Positions 10,166-24,700 of a stretch of DNA of 64,000 bases are shown here, one piece after another. A program made the translations under genes and the position numbers. The DNA comes from Macrostomum hystrix. Its lineage: Eukaryota; Platyhelminthes; Macrostomidae. Location: positions 1,467,501 to 1,531,500 of the forward strand of contig CATNEN010000041.1 in NCBI GenBank assembly GCA_950097015.1, given 5' to 3'. How positions within the stretch are numbered: the stretch's first letter is position 1; each line of letters begins with the position of its first letter. Below the pieces are notes generated by a model, which saw nothing but the letters and a program-made list of their open reading frames with translations, searched no databases and was not told the DNA's origin.

Positions 10166-11689
10166 TTATTTTATAAATGCTCGAATTTATACGAGCCTCG
10201 TACGTGCCTTAATTCTGAAAAATTTCTTCCTTTGCACGTTGATTTGCACCTTGCGCATTAGATCAGCATATTTGCACTTGTACACAGTTTGTGTTCGGGA
10301 GAGCCGATATTCAGTTAGTCCTAAATTCTAGAAAACCAATTGTACATGGAGTGGTTAAAGGAACAAAGACTACTCAGTGGTCCTTGGGAGTGGTCCAGAG
10401 TTTTCAAGAATAGGAAGTGAAAATGTTGAAGGCATAAACGACTCTACCGGGAACTACGAACTTTACCGATGTTGATATTAACACATGTACGTGTAAATAA
10501 CCTTGCATGTTTATGTGCATTCAGAGCTGTTTCTTTGAATAAAATAGCGAGAAAATCGAGAGTTTATCGAAACCACGGAACAGGATATTATCGGTTCTAA
10601 TAGTAACAATGAAAAACACCAGAAAGCCAAAAGTAAATGCATAAAAATCCGAAAATTTTAGGATTGCTTCACATAACAGTTTTCTAGATTTACTAGCCCT
10701 GCATTGACAATATGGCAGTATTTTTTATTTGTGCAAAATCCAGTAAAACTGCGTTAACGTTATATTAAACGACAAAAAGAAGCCACAAAAGGCATTTGCT
10801 TAAAGCAAGCTCAAAATTTTAAGTTCTATCTAAAAAGGTAGCAGTGCTTTATTTATATATACTTTTATTCAGATACTTTTATCAAAACTTTTTGTTTTAC
10901 ATCAGATGCAAAAAAAGTTAGCAGGTTTTAAAAATTTTCGTGCACGTAAAACGAATTGCAGAAACTTAGCGCGCATCACGCAAAATGTGATTGATAATTA
11001 CGATTTAACAGATTACAACGCATTATACTCTAAATTTGACCAACAAGTCCATCTCTGCTTGTTTATAGGAACGCATACTAACAAAACCGCTGACCATTGC
11101 TGAGTAGTGCCTACTATACTCTCAGAAACAAAAGCAGTTCCTTGTAATGTTTGTGAATGTCTGTTATTTAAAGTTTATGAATCTTAAGCCTAAACTTAAA
11201 CTTTAATGAAACAAATGAAAGTTTAGCGTCTGAATATGAATTTAATTAGCTTTCTATGGCAAACATATTTTAATTTGTACAAAATAGCAAGTATACAGAA
11301 ATACTTAAAATGCTCATTGCTGAACAAATATTTTCACTCAAGCATTTATGGCTTCTAAGTTGTTTGTTTACCCTTACAGAAGCTTCTATCAAAGTGAAAA
11401 ACACTAATTCTGACTCCTAATGGAACGAAATTAGCTATCTGTTGAATAAAAGCAAAAATACTGTTATTGTATTTATTCTACAAAAGTTAAAGTAAAACTT
11501 AATTAAAATGTATTTTAAGCTTTTGATTTTCAAAAATAAAGACACAAAATATCAATAATGTGACTGTTAAACATACAAAGGTACAGAGCTACAGGCACAA
11601 TACTTGTAGTTATATGATACTTGGGTAAGATATTTTATGGGGAGAGTGCAGAGTAGTTTATGTGCCTCTATTATCTATTACTATGCCTC

Positions 11690-12065
11690 TTTGGGCATAT
11701 GCCTCTCCTCTTCATTTTGGGGTGTAGCAACAGAGATGGCTTAGGGGCTGTTCTGCAATTTATGCCCTTCAGGACCAATCTTCAATCATGGCGAAGCTAG
11801 TCTGCTCATAGTCCCCAGTGACGCAGCCGCAGCTGATGCCAAACTGGGACCCGAACGCGGCCTCCCAATGTGCCTGCTTCTCCACAAAAAGCACAGTGAA
11901 AGTGTATACTGCCTGGACATTGAGAAAGTGTGAGCATGTGCCTGTATATGATATCTGTGTGCATTTGCTTAGGAGCCAGTAGAATGGGCAGAAGTGCTTC
12001 TTCACTGGTTGCAGGTCTAGTGTCACCAAAGGGTGTGCCTTTGTATGCAGTCCTCCTGCAATAAA
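11690..12065 (+). mobile_element. SINE copy with an internal antisense HFM1 exon fragment
   Basis: Two parts match the SINE at 61784-62164: the left body (GCAATTTATGCCCTT at about 11757) and the right body (GCACAGTGAAAG at about 11890, GGGCAGAA, GTGTCACCAAA, CCTCCTGCAAT at about 12053). Where the other copies read only CCTCCAAG between these parts, this copy holds about 105 bp (11781-11883). On the minus strand that segment encodes [30 protein letters not shown], nearly identical to the HFM1 exon at 13785-13939. The tRNA-like head is badly decayed here. The sense strand of the element is plus, so the captured HFM1 sequence is antisense to it. Confidence 0.6.
11781..11883 (-). pseudogene. Partial HFM1 exon copy inside a SINE
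   Basis: Hand alignment to the HFM1 exon at 13811-13913 shows about 93% identity with only a handful of substitutions and no gaps. Only part of one exon is present, with no splice sites and no flanking intron sequence that I can recognise, so it cannot encode a functional helicase segment. Confidence 0.75.
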
Positions 12066-12790
12066 AATATTCTAAGGAAGTTCCACTATAAGATTCATCT
12101 CAGACTAAAATGGCTACCAGAACTTGTAAAAAGGCAACTATTGTACATACATTATATTCTTCCTTTCTATTAACATTTTTTCTTATGTCAAGTAGAGTTT
12201 TTATCAGCAAATAAAAGCACATTTTCTAGCTAAAATAGTTACCTCCTATTACCTTCAATTGGACTTTAACTTTTATTTTAATAACAAATTTCCCTTTTAT
12301 GGTTTATCTGTTATATTTTATTTTAAATGAAAGACGATGTGAAACTTTTCGCAGCCTGTAATAAAAAAATTAACGACCGCAAACTTGTTTTGACATTGTT
12401 GTTCTTTGCATCAATTAAAGCATGTGAGCCAATTTATAAATTTTATAATCATAGAATATATTTCTCTAGTAAAATTTGCATTGCATACAAACTAACTACA
12501 AGCTACTAGCTGATAGTTTTCAAGTGATAATAAAATTATAGTTTTTTTATCAAACACAAAAGACAAACCGAACATTTTTCATTTCAAGATTTATATTTTT
12601 ACTGTTTCATCACTAAGTGCAATGTCTCGACGAGTTGCTGCCATGATTCATATCCTTTTAACAAAACTTTTAAAAATCTAAACTCTGTGTTGTGAGTTAT
12701 GCTTTTAAGTGACAAATCGAGAAAAAAAGTTTCTCTTTAAAATTATGATTTTATGTTACTTTCCAACCTGTCTCACGTAGCCTGAAATAG

Positions 12791-15700
12791 TACGAAAATT
12801 TCTTAACTCCATTTTTTCGTCATGCTATACCTCCGGAGTACCACTCTGTATTCCCATTTGAGCAATTCAATTCAATGCAGGCGGACATTCTACCCATGGT
12901 GCGTTTTACTGCTTACTGTCAGTTTTTTAACTGGTCGGAACATTCTGTGTGGTTTTTTATTCTCCACCCAGTCGGTGGGTTGTAATTTTTCACGCAATCT
13001 GTGGGTTGTTATTCTCCACGCAGTCTGTGGGTTGTTGTTCTCCACGCAGTCGATGGGTTGTAATTCTCCACGCAGTCTGTGGGTTGTTATTCTCCACGCA
13101 GTCTGTGGGTTGTAATTTTCCACGCAGTCTGTGGGTTGTTACTCCGTCCCAATCAAATGAAATTTTACGTAACACGAAACGCCGCCTCGCAACACCCATC
13201 CGAAGGCGCTGGGCTCAGACCGCAATCTCGTCGTGTCAGCGCCCACCGGCAGCGGCAAGACTGTCGCATTCGACCTGGCCATCATCAGGAGCCTCATGGA
13301 ACAGCGGCGAACAGGCAGCGAGTTCAAGAAGGCGGTCTATAGTGAGTGCTAGTTCTCAGATGGCATTGTAATCCTTACAGATCCTCAGATCAGGCCGCTA
13401 TCCTCCCAGATCCTCAGATCAGGCCGCTATCCTCTCAGATCCTCAGATCAGGCCGCTATCCTCTCAGATCCTCAGATCAGGCCGCCATCCTCCCAGATCC
13501 TCAGATCAGGCCGCTATCCTCTCAGATCCTCAGATCAGGCCGCTATCCTCTCAGATCCTCAGATCAGGCCGCTATCCTCTCAGATCCTCAGATCAGGCCG
13601 CTATCCTCTCAGATCCTCAGATCAGGCCGCCATCCTCCCAGATCCTCAGATCAGGCCGCTATCCTCTCAGATCCTCAGATCAGGCCGCTATCCTCTCAGA
13701 TCCTCAGATCAGGCCGCTATCCTCTCAGATCCTCAGATCAAGTCTCTGACGCTCTTCCTCTCCCATCCGCGTTTGCCACCACAGTCTCTCCCCTGAAGGC
13801 GCTCTGCGAAGAGAAGCAGGCGCACTGGGAGGCCGCGTTCGGGTCCCGGTTTGGCATCAGCTGCGGCTGCGTGACCGGGGACTATGAGCAGACTAGCTTC
13901 GCCGAGATTGAGCGCCTAGGCATTATCGCCACCACACCGGTGAGGCTGCTTCTGTGTATGGGAGTGAGATTGGAAGCAATTTCAGCGATGGTTGAATTGC
14001 TTCTAAAGAGCTTTTCATCTAGGTTATAGAATTAGATCTAAAAGCTGTGTAAAATATTCTTGCACATGGCTCAGAAAGCAATCTTCTGACCTTCACCTGT
14101 AACTATTTTCTGCCCTACTCTCTTGCCTATACTATTCTCTCTTCCTTCTCTCATTCTTTTGGATTCCATCTAAACTTCCTGGTATCCAAAAGACAGCATC
14201 TCCTTGACTTCTCCTGTGCCTGTCAGGAAAGTGCATGGAAAAAACTCTGCTGGTTTATTGTCAAACAGTGTAAAACCTGCGCGCTGACATTTTATTAAAA
14301 GGAGAAATGGGACAGCCTGACAAGACGGTGGCGTGAGAGCGTCGGCTTCATGTCCAGCATCGGCCTGTTTATGATTGATGAGGTGAGTCATGAGAACAGG
14401 AAGATCTCTTTCTAAGAAATATTAAAAGAACTTTCATATTTTTGTTTTTACCAGTACACAAAATGCATGAATCCTCAAAATCCCCATTGCCCATAATGTA
14501 CACTCAGCCCTCCTCAGCCCATTCGCCACAATGTACACACAGCCCTCCGCAGCCCATTAGCCACAATGTACACACAGCCCTCCGCAGCCCATTCGCCACA
14601 ATGTACACATAGCCCTCCGCAGCCCATTCGCCACAATGTACACACAGCCCTCCGCAGCCCATTCGCCACAATGTACACACAGCCCTCCGCAGCCCATTCG
14701 CCACAATGTACACACAGCCCTCCTCAACCCCATTCGCCACAATGTACACACAGCCCTCCACAACCCCATTCGCCACAATGTACACACAGCCCTCCTCAAC
14801 CCGCCACAATGTACACACAGCCCTCCTCAACCCCATTCACATCCATCGGCCTCCTCAAACGAAGACCTCATGCCCCAGCCATCCCCCGATCTCTCTCAAA
14901 GGTTCACGTAATCCATGAGGCCAGGCGGGGCGCGGTTGTGGAGGCGGCCATCAGCCGGATGCTGCTGGTTGCCCGGCTGTCCGACACCGCCTGTCGATTT
15001 CGCTTTGTTGCCGTGTCGGCCACAGCACCGAACGTGGAAGATGTAAGCGAGCTTACTGTTAACTTGTTTTTGTTCTCATTGTTGTTGTATTTGCCGCTTC
15101 CCAGGCCATGGGAAATCGCCAGGATATGCTGCGCTGGGTTGGCTCCACAGGTCAAGGAGCACCAGGTCGGTAGGATGAGCAGTGCAGTTAAAAAGGTGCG
15201 CCACCGAATCTTCATCTGGCACCTGGGGCAGATGGGGAGGACTTCAGGGTCCAGCTTCGACTGGTAGGTCGCGAGCAAGCGGCAATCCCGGACCTCAGCT
15301 GCGAGAGGGTGACCCTGATCTTCCGGCTCAAACTGCGCTCCGTATGGTTGATGTTGCGGGCCGGCCTACTGAGGAGACTGTGAGCAGGCCTGCTGTGGCA
15401 TAGTGAATCGCTTTGAGATCGCTGATGTCCAGAGTGATGGATTTGATGGAGCTGATGAGAGGCTGGAGGCGCGTGAGTAAGTTAGAAGCAAGGCCCTGAA
15501 GACTGTTCCGAAGGGCGGCAGGTGGCTGAGAGAATATGCCCAGCTGTGACAGCCGGAGATGATGTGCAAAGCCGAATTCTGAGCTGCTTGGAGGGTGTTC
15601 CAGCTCGAATCGCTGAGGAGCGGGACGGCTGAGCAGTAGTTAAGCACCGAGCGCCCGAAGGCTTTGTAGGTGACAGTTTCCTTATCCTGCCCCCAGGATG

Positions 15701-18700
15701 TTAGCGCGAAGGATGTTATTAGTGCTGCCGACGGAGTGAGCGAGTGAACATGAAACTTGAGCAGAGGATCGAAAGTAACGCCGAGAATCTTGGGCGAGGT
15801 GCAGTAAGCCAGGCTGGCCCCGTTGAGATAGAGCGGAGGAGCAGCGGAGTCCGACAATTCTCATCGGGCTGTCTGGTGGCAAAAACCACCAATATAGACA
15901 TAATTGTGCTCTTCACAAAATTTCATCGAGTATTCATGTCGGCTATAATTTTTTTTAGTGTTTTAATTATAATGTTGATTAATATAATGTTAAACCAATA
16001 TGGATTTCGCATAGACGTTCGGTTTGGGAGCACTGCGAGCATGAGTAATGCAGTGGGTATTTAAAAGCATGCTCTTTTCTACTGTTAGTCGAAACTCACA
16101 GATTCGCATGAATAGAATGAATAGAACAAAACAGATCTTGCCACTCACTGCCTGCAGCTGTCGCGCTGGCTCACTGATGCTGACGGGCAGGAGGCCGCAT
16201 TCTACCGGTGAGTTGCTGCTCCAGCTTTCTTAGGTGTCCAAGATTTCTTGTCTCCAAAATTGTGTCCTGTGGCGGTGACCAGTTGCAGTTGCAGAGACCC
16301 GTAATATTCTGTGGCAGTGACCAGTGGCAGTAGCAGTGACCCGTAATATTCTGTGGCAGTGACCAGTGGCAGTAGCAGTGACCTGTAATATTCTGTGACG
16401 GTGACCAGCGGCAGTAGCAGTGACCCATAATATTCTGTGACGGTGACCAGTGGCAGTAGCAGTGACCTGTAATATTCTGTGGCGGTGACCAGCGGCAGTA
16501 GCAGTGACCCGTAATATTCTGTGGCAGTGACCAGTGGCAGTAGCAGTGACCCGTAATATTCTGTGGCAGTGACCAGTGGCAGTAGCAGTGACCTGTAATA
16601 TTCTGTGACGGTGACCAGTGGCAGTAGCAGTGACCCATAATATTCTGTGACGGTGACCAGTGGCAGTAGCAGTGACCCGTAATATTCTGTGGCAGTGACC
16701 AGTGGCAGTAGCAGTGACCCGTAATATTCTGTGGCGGTGACCAGTGGCAGTAGCAGTGACCTGTAATATTCTGTGGCGGTGACCAGCGGCAGTAGCAGTG
16801 ACCTCTAATATTCTGTGGTAGTGACCAGTGGCAGAAGCAGTGACCCGTAATATTCTGTGGCGGTGACCAGTGGCAGTAGCAGTGACCTGTAATATTCTGT
16901 GGCGGTGACCAGTGGCAGTAGCAGTGACAGATAGGCTCATAAGCAGATACAATGGGAAATGGTACTGAGGACCCACCGCATAGAAACTAATCCACACAGC
17001 ACTTTTGCATATTTGCTCGCAACGCCTCACACCCCGCGCCGTCCCTCAACTCAGGGCGGACCAACGCTCGCGCCCGGTGCCGCTCAAGACGCTGGTGCTG
17101 GGCTACCACCGCGGCCCTGACCAAACTGCCTTCAAGTTCGACATGAACCTGAACTACCGCCTGGCTGGCCTGGTGGCAGCCCACGCTGAGGGCAAGCCTG
17201 CTCTGATTGTGAGTCTCTGATTGTGAGGCTTTCGTACTACCTGAGAAGCTGCAGTAGTGAGAACATATTGAATAAGAAGTATTCTTTGTTATTGTCTCGC
17301 GCCTGAGCAGCTGAGTAAGGGACTGGCTGCCGGTCTAATTGTGTACTTCGAATGGGGATTTGGAGCATGCTTGAACTCTGTAAGAGAGTTTGTTGACCGC
17401 TCGCTTCGCTACGGATCTTTCCAGCAACAAAAAGCTGAATATATATTTCCAAACTTTCATATTATTTAAGGAGTAGATTTCACTTTCCCAAAATTGCATA
17501 TTCCCCAAGCATGGGATTTCAGTCTCCCCAAATTTCATATTCCCCAAGCATGGGATCTCAGTCTCCCCAAATTTCATATTCCCCAAGCATGGGATCTCAG
17601 TCGCCCTAAATTTCATATTCCCCAAGCATGGGATCTCAGTCTCCCCAAATTTCATATTCCCCAAGCATGGGATCTCAGTCGCCCTAAATTTCATATTCCC
17701 CAAGCATGGGATCTCAGTCGCCCTAAATTTCATATTCCCCAAGCATGGGATCTCAGTCTCCCCAAATTTCATATTCCCCAAGCATGGGATCTCAGTCTCC
17801 CCAAATTTCATATTCCCCATCTATTGGATCTCAGTCTCCCCAAATTTCATATTCCCCAAGCATGGGATCTCAGTCTCCTCAAATTTCATATTCCCCAAGC
17901 ATGGGATCTCAGTCTTCCCAAATTTCATATTCCCCATCTATTGGATCTCAGTCTCCCCAAATTTCATATTCCCCATCTATTGAATCTCAGTCTCCCCAAA
18001 TTTCATATTCCCATCTATTGAATCTCAGTCTCCCCAAATTTCATATTCCCCATCTATTGGATCTCAGTCTCCCCAAATTTCATATTCCCTATCTATTGAA
18101 TCTCAGTCTCCCCAAATTTCATATTCCCTATCTATTGAATCTCAGTCTCACCAAATTTCATATTCCCCATCTATTGAATCTCAGTCTCCCCAAATTTCAT
18201 ATTCCCCATCTATTGAATCTCAGTCTCCCCAAATTTCATATTCCCCATCTATTGAATCTCAGTCTCCCCAAATTTCATATTCCCCATCTATTGGATCTCA
18301 GTCTCCCCAAATTTCATATTCCCCATCTATTGAATCTCAGTCTCCCCAAATTTCATATCCCCATCTATTGAATCTCAGTCTCCCCAAATTTCATATTCCC
18401 CATCTATTGGATCTCAGTCTCCCCAAATTTCATATCCCCCATCTATTGAATCTCAGTCTCCCCAAATTTCATATTCCCCATCTATTGAATCTCAGTCTCC
18501 CCAAATTTCATATTCCCCATCTATTGAATCTCAGTCTCCCCAAATTTCATATTCCCCATCTATTGGATCTCAGTCTCCCCAAATTTCATATTCCCCATCT
18601 ATTGAATCTCAGTCTCACCAAATTTCATATTCCCTATCTATTGAATCTCAGTCTCCCCAAATTTCATATTCCCCATCTATTGAATCTCAGTCTCCCCAAA

Positions 18701-21700
18701 TTTCATATTCCCCATCTATTGAATCTCAGTCTCCCCAAATTTCATATTCCCTATCTATTGAATCTCAGTCTCCCCAAATTTCATATTCCCCATCTATTGA
18801 ATCTCAGTCTCCCCAAATTTCATATTCCCCATCTATTGGATCTCAGTCTCCCCAAATTTCATATTCCCCATCTATTGAATCTCAGTCTCCCCAAATTTCA
18901 TATTCCCCATCTATTGGATCTCAGTCTCCCCAAATTTCATATTCCCCATCTATTGAATCTCAGTCTCCCCAAATTTCATATTCCCCATCTATTGAATCTC
19001 AGTCTCCCCAAATTTCATATTCCCCATCTATTGAATCTCAGTCTCCCCAAATTTCATATTCCCCATCTATTGAATCTCAGTCTCCCCAAATTTCATATTC
19101 CCCATCTATTGAATCTCAGTCTCCCCAAATTTCATATTCCCTATCTATTGGATCTCAGTCTCCCCAAATTTCATATTCCCCATCTATTGAATCTCAGTCT
19201 CCCCAAATTTCATATTCCCCATCTATTGAATCTCAGTCTCCCCAAATTTCATATTCCCCATCTATTGAATCTCAGTCTCCCCAAATTTCATATTCCCCAT
19301 CTATTGAATCTCAGTCTCCCCAAATTTCATATTCCCCATCTATTGAATCTCAGTCTCCCCAAATTTCATATTCCCCATCTATTGAATCTCAGTCTCCCCA
19401 AATTTCATATTCCCCATCTATTGAATCTCAGTCTCCCCAAATTTCATATTCCCCATCTATTGAATCTCAGTCTCCCCAAATTTCATATTCCCCATCTATT
19501 GAATCTCAGTCTCCCCAAATTTCATATTCCCCATCTATTGAATCTCAGTCTCCCCAAATTTCATATTCCCCATCTATTGAATCTCAGTCTCCCCAAATTT
19601 CATATTCCCCATCTATTGGATCTCAGTCTCCCCAAATTTCATATTCCCTATCTATTGAATCTCAGTCTCCCCAAATTTCATATTCCCCATCTATTGGATC
19701 TCAGTCTCCCCAAATTTCATATTCCCCATCTATTGAATCTCAGTCTCCCCAAATTTCATATTCCCTATCTATTGGATCTCAGTCTCCCCAAATTTCATAT
19801 TCCCCATCTATTGAATCTCAGTCTCCCCAAATTTCATATTCCCCATCTATTGAATCTCAGTCTCCCCAAATTTCATATCCCCATCTATTGGATCTCAGTC
19901 TCCCAAATTTCATATTCCCCATCTATTGGATCTCAGTCTCCCCAAATTTCATATTCCCCATCTATTGGATCTCAGTCTCCCCAAATTTCATATTCCCCAT
20001 CTATTGAATCTCAGTCTCCCCAAATTTCATATTCCCCATCTATTGAATCTCAGTCTCCCCAAATTTCATATCCCCATCTATTGGATCTCAGTCTCCCAAA
20101 TTTCATATTCCCCATCTATTGGATCTCAGTCTCCCAAATTTCATATTCCCCATCTATTGAATCTCAGTCTCCCCAAATTTCATATTCCCCATCTATTGAA
20201 TCTCAGTCTCCCCAAATTTCATATTCCCTATCTATTGAATCTCAGTCTCCCCAAATTTCATATTCCCCATCTATTGAATCTCAGTCTCCCCAAATTTCAT
20301 ATTCCCCATCTATTGAATCTCAGTCTCCCCAAATTTCATATTCCCCATCTATTGAATCTCAGTCTCCCCAAATTTCTGAGTGCACTGCACTGCTTTTGTC
20401 AGAGTTGGGGTTGGGGTTGCCGTTTGTGAAAGCATGCTAATAAAATAGTGTACTCGTACACCTTATATGCGTGTTACAGCAGCAGTGCAAAATTGCATTT
20501 TTTAACTCACTTGTGGACTCAAATATTTGACTAAAACTCCTTCGCTGGAGCTCTACCGGATCATGTCTATGGGTCGAAGCCCTGCCAAAGACTTGGCAAG
20601 CTTTGTGAAGGAGCCGCAGCGCTGATTTAAGCAAGAAGAGCTACTTTAGTAAATTTGCTCAGACTCAGCGAAAGATGAGCAAGCTGAAGGATCTCGAGAA
20701 TCAAAGCTATGCGCGCCGGTCGAAAGTCAAGAGCGACCAGGAGCCGCCCCAGTACCACACCGCCTACGGCTTCGACGAGAGCTGCGACGATGATGGAGCC
20801 GAGCAAGATGGGGTCGATGACGGCGCGAGCTATGACGAAATCGAATACGCGAGCGATGTCGAGGGGCCGGAGGAGGGCAGCGGCAGCAGGGGCAGCAGTC
20901 AGGACCGCCAAGTCGAGCTCCGAGGTGGCGACGGGGACGGTGATCTGCAGTTCGATGACCTGGCGCAGCTCTTGGACCTGCAGCCCATCATTGACCAGCA
21001 CGAGATCGCCGACCTGGAGAAACTGCTCGACCTTCCCACCGAGGATCTGGAGCTCCCGCCAGAGAGGGACGACAGTGAGGACGACGGAGGCACAAGGTCC
21101 ACTGCGGCGGAAAAGCCGGCTCCGCTGTTGCCGCACCGAAAGTCGCAACAGTGGAAGAAGAAGTCGGCAACAGTCGCCATTCGGAAATTGCGGCGCAGGA
21201 ACGAGGATGGCGGCGAGGTCTCGGCGGAGGCGGACGCAGCGGACAGCGAATCGAGCGAGTCGCTGTACCACTGCGAACCTGACAAGGGCGTCGAGTTCTA
21301 CCGGCTGCCGGACATTTGACCCTGATCCCTGGGCTGCCGTCAAAACACGGAGACGTCTTGACCGTGTCCGCTTTGCCTTAATGTCGGGAGGGAGGCTGGC
21401 TTCTTATTGATGATCTGATATACTGATCCCCATCTGCTAGTTTGTTTCCTTCTACTAGGATATTAATCCCACGATATTGCATTCTGTAAGGATCTTCTTT
21501 CGCATGAATATCGCACTTCTTAAGTATAAAATTATATTATAATGGAACTTACCAACCAAGCCACTTATGCCGCATTAGATTTTTTCCTTTTTTAGGTGCG
21601 GGACCGAATACGAAAAACAGGGAAAAATTCGTTTACTTGTACTTTTTCCACGCTTGAGCCCGCTTTTAAGGAGCACTGAGTCCGCCTTGTACAGGAAGGA

Positions 21701-24700
21701 GCATCGAGTCCGCCTTGTACAGGAAGGAGCATCGAGTCCGCCTTGTACAGGAAGGAGCATCGAGTCCGCCTTGTACAGGAAGGAGCATCGAGTCCGCCTT
21801 GTACAGGAAGGAGCATCGAGTCCGCCTTGTACAGGAAGGAGCATCGAGTCCGCCTTGTACAGGAAGGAGCATCGAGTCCGCCTTGTACAGGAAGGAGCAT
21901 CGAGTCCGCCTTGTACAGGAAGGAGCATCGAGTCCGCCTTGTACAGGAAGGAGCATCGAGTCCGCCTTGTACAGGAAGGAGCATCGAGTCCGCCTTGTAC
22001 AGGAAGGAGCATCGAGTCCGCCTTGTACAGGAAGGAGCATCGAGTCCGCCTTGTACAGGAAGGAGCATCGAGTCCGCCTTGTACAGGAAGGAGCATCGAG
22101 TCCGCCTTGTACAGGAAGGAGCATCGAGTCCGCCTTGTACAGGAAGGAGCATCGAGTCCGCCTTGTACAGGAAGGAGTATCGAGTCCGCCTTGTACAGGA
22201 AGGAGCATCGAGTCCGCCTTGTTCAGGAAGGAGCATCGAGTCCGCCTTGTTCAGGAAGGAGCATCGAGTCCGCCTTGTACAGGAAGGAGCATCGAGTCCG
22301 CCTTGTACAGGAAGGAGCATCGAGTCCGCCTTGTACAGGAAGGAGCATCGAGTCCGCCTTGTTCAGGAAGGAGCATCGAGTCCGCCTTGTACAGGAAGGA
22401 GCATCGAGTCCGCCTTGTACAGGAAGGAGCATCGAGTCCGCCTTGTACAGGAAGGAGCATCGAGTCCGCCTTGTACAGGAAGGAGCATCGAGTCCGCATA
22501 CTTCTTGCACACTCAGCAAGAAGCATTGTATGCATGTTGCCGGCAAACAGCCGCCTATAGGCATGTTGTATAGCTTTCTATAGGAGAACTTCGATATAGA
22601 CATAGGCATCCGGCCATAGACATCATTTTCCGGCATGCAATGAAATTTCTGCCGCATTTCTACTTCCGCGAGATGCGAAAGAAAGCTATGCATCGCAACT
22701 TTCACGTGGCGCATTGTTGTTTAGTTAAAACTAAAGACAAAAAATAGCAATATCATCCAGTGTGTTGTGAGTAGCTTAGATATTTGTTTACGGCCTAGCC
22801 ATGCCGACATGGTGTTGACTGCGAGCGAGACTTTTATGTACCAAAACAAACTCGGTACGTGTGGCTTGTACCAGACTACGAAGATACACTATTCATGCAC
22901 ACAGACTTTAACACAATGCAGTGTTTTTCTGGTCTCCCGCCTGCAGTTCTGCATCTCTCGCAAGAGCACGGAGCAGGTGTGCTCAGTGCTGCAGAAGGAC
23001 CTACAGACGGCCCTGTCCGCTGGCTCCTGTTTGGACCGCGGCGTCCTGCAGTCCTTCGCCGCCCGCCTGACCAACAAGAAGCTGAGGGGTGAGTCGAGCG
23101 CCTGGCTCTGGTCATCGATAGATTGCATCCAGGTTGCATCCAGGCTGTCAGTTTTGCACTGACTGCTACATTTTCTCAATGAGCTCCACCAAACCCATCC
23201 TGCCTTAACAAACATTTCAGAGTCTCTGTGCAGCGGAGTTGCCTTTCACCACGCCGGGCTGTCCATGGACGACAGAAAGTGTCTGGAGGAGGCCTTTCTG
23301 ACTGGCTGCCTGCCTGTGCTGGGTGCGTTTGCTCGCTTCTCTGGGACTTGGGTGAGGGAAGCTGGGATTCGAGGTGTGTTAGGTGGGATTCCAGGTGTGT
23401 TAGGTGGGATTCCAGGTGTGTTAGGTGGGATTACAGGTGTGTTAGGTGTGTTACGTGGAATTCCAGGTGTGTTAGGTGGGATTCGAGGTGTGTTAGGTGG
23501 GATTCGAGGTGTGTTAGGTGGAATTCCAGGTGTGTTAGGTGGACTTCCAGGTGTGTTAGGTGGGATTACAGGTGTGTTAGGTGGGATTCGAGGTGTCTTA
23601 GGTGGGATTCCAGGTGTGTTAGGTGGAATTCCAGGTGTCTTAGGTGGGATTCCAGGTGTGTTAAGAGGGATTCCAGGTGGGTTAATTGGGATTCCAGGTG
23701 GGTTAAGTTGGATTTTAGGTGTGAATTCTATTATATTTCTAACTGAAACATATTTATAAAGAATTTCAGTCAGGTTTCCGACCATTTATCTCGCCGTTCC
23801 CACAGCCTGCACCAGCACTCTGGCCATGGGCGTAAACCTGCCGGCTCACCTGGTCATCATCAAGGGCACTCAGCTGATTGCTGGCTCGGAGACGCATGAC
23901 TATGACAGCATCAAAGTGCACCAGATGATCGGCCGGGCAGGACGGCCTCAGGTGCGCATTGGTATTAACTCCTGCCCTCACTAAGCCCTGCCTTGCTCTC
24001 CCTGAACCCTGCCTTGCTCTCACTGAACCCTGCCTTGCTGTCCCTGAACCCTGCCTTGCTCTCCCTGAACCCTGCCTTGCTCTCACTGAACCCTGCCTTG
24101 CTCTCCCTGAACCCTGCCTTGCTCTCCCTGAACCCTGCCTTGCTCTCCCTGAACCCTGCCTTGCTCTCCCTGAACCCTGCCTTGCTCTCACTGAACCCTG
24201 CCTTGCTCTCCCTGAACCCTGCCTTGCTGTCCCTGAACCCTGCCTTGCTGTCCCTGAAACCTTCCTTGCTGTCCCTGAACCCTGCCTTGCTGTCCCTGAA
24301 CCCTGCCTTGCTCTCCCTGAACCCTTGCTCTCACTGAACCCTGCCTTGCTCTCCCTGAACCCTGCCTTGCTGTCCCTGAACCCTGCCATGCTCTCCCTGA
24401 ACCCTGCCTTGCTGTCCCTGAACCCTGCCTTGCTCTCCCTGAACCCTGCCATGCTCTCCCTGAACCCTGCCTTGCTCTCACTGAACCCTGCCTTGCTGTC
24501 CCTGAACCCTGCCTTGCTCTCCCTGAACCCTGCCTTGCTCTCACTGAACCCTGCCTTGCTCTCCCTGAACCCTGCCTTGCTGTCCCTGAACCCTGCCTTG
24601 CTGTCCCTGAACCCTGCCTTGCTCTCACTGAACCCTGCCTTGCTCTCCCTGAACCCTGCCTTGCTGTCCCTGAACCCTGCCTTGCTCTCCCTGAACCCTG

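Larger units (their letters stand above)
8873..12790. other. AT-rich intergenic region upstream of HFM1
   Basis: Only short, AT-biased reading frames occur. The two supported features are the SINEs at about 9885-10165 and 11690-12065. The N-terminal exons of HFM1 that precede the helicase Q-motif-like exon may lie here, but I could not identify any. Confidence 0.5.

Noticed and set aside
18368-20440. A 690-codon plus-strand open frame of [13 protein letters not shown] repeats
   Set aside because: Produced by the 39-bp array, whose period is a multiple of three; single-base deletions in some units shift the frame, and all of it lies inside an HFM1 intron.
21654-22583. Plus-strand frames of [20 protein letters not shown] repeats
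   Set aside because: 28-bp array cycles through all frames without stops; identical peptides appear in every frame.
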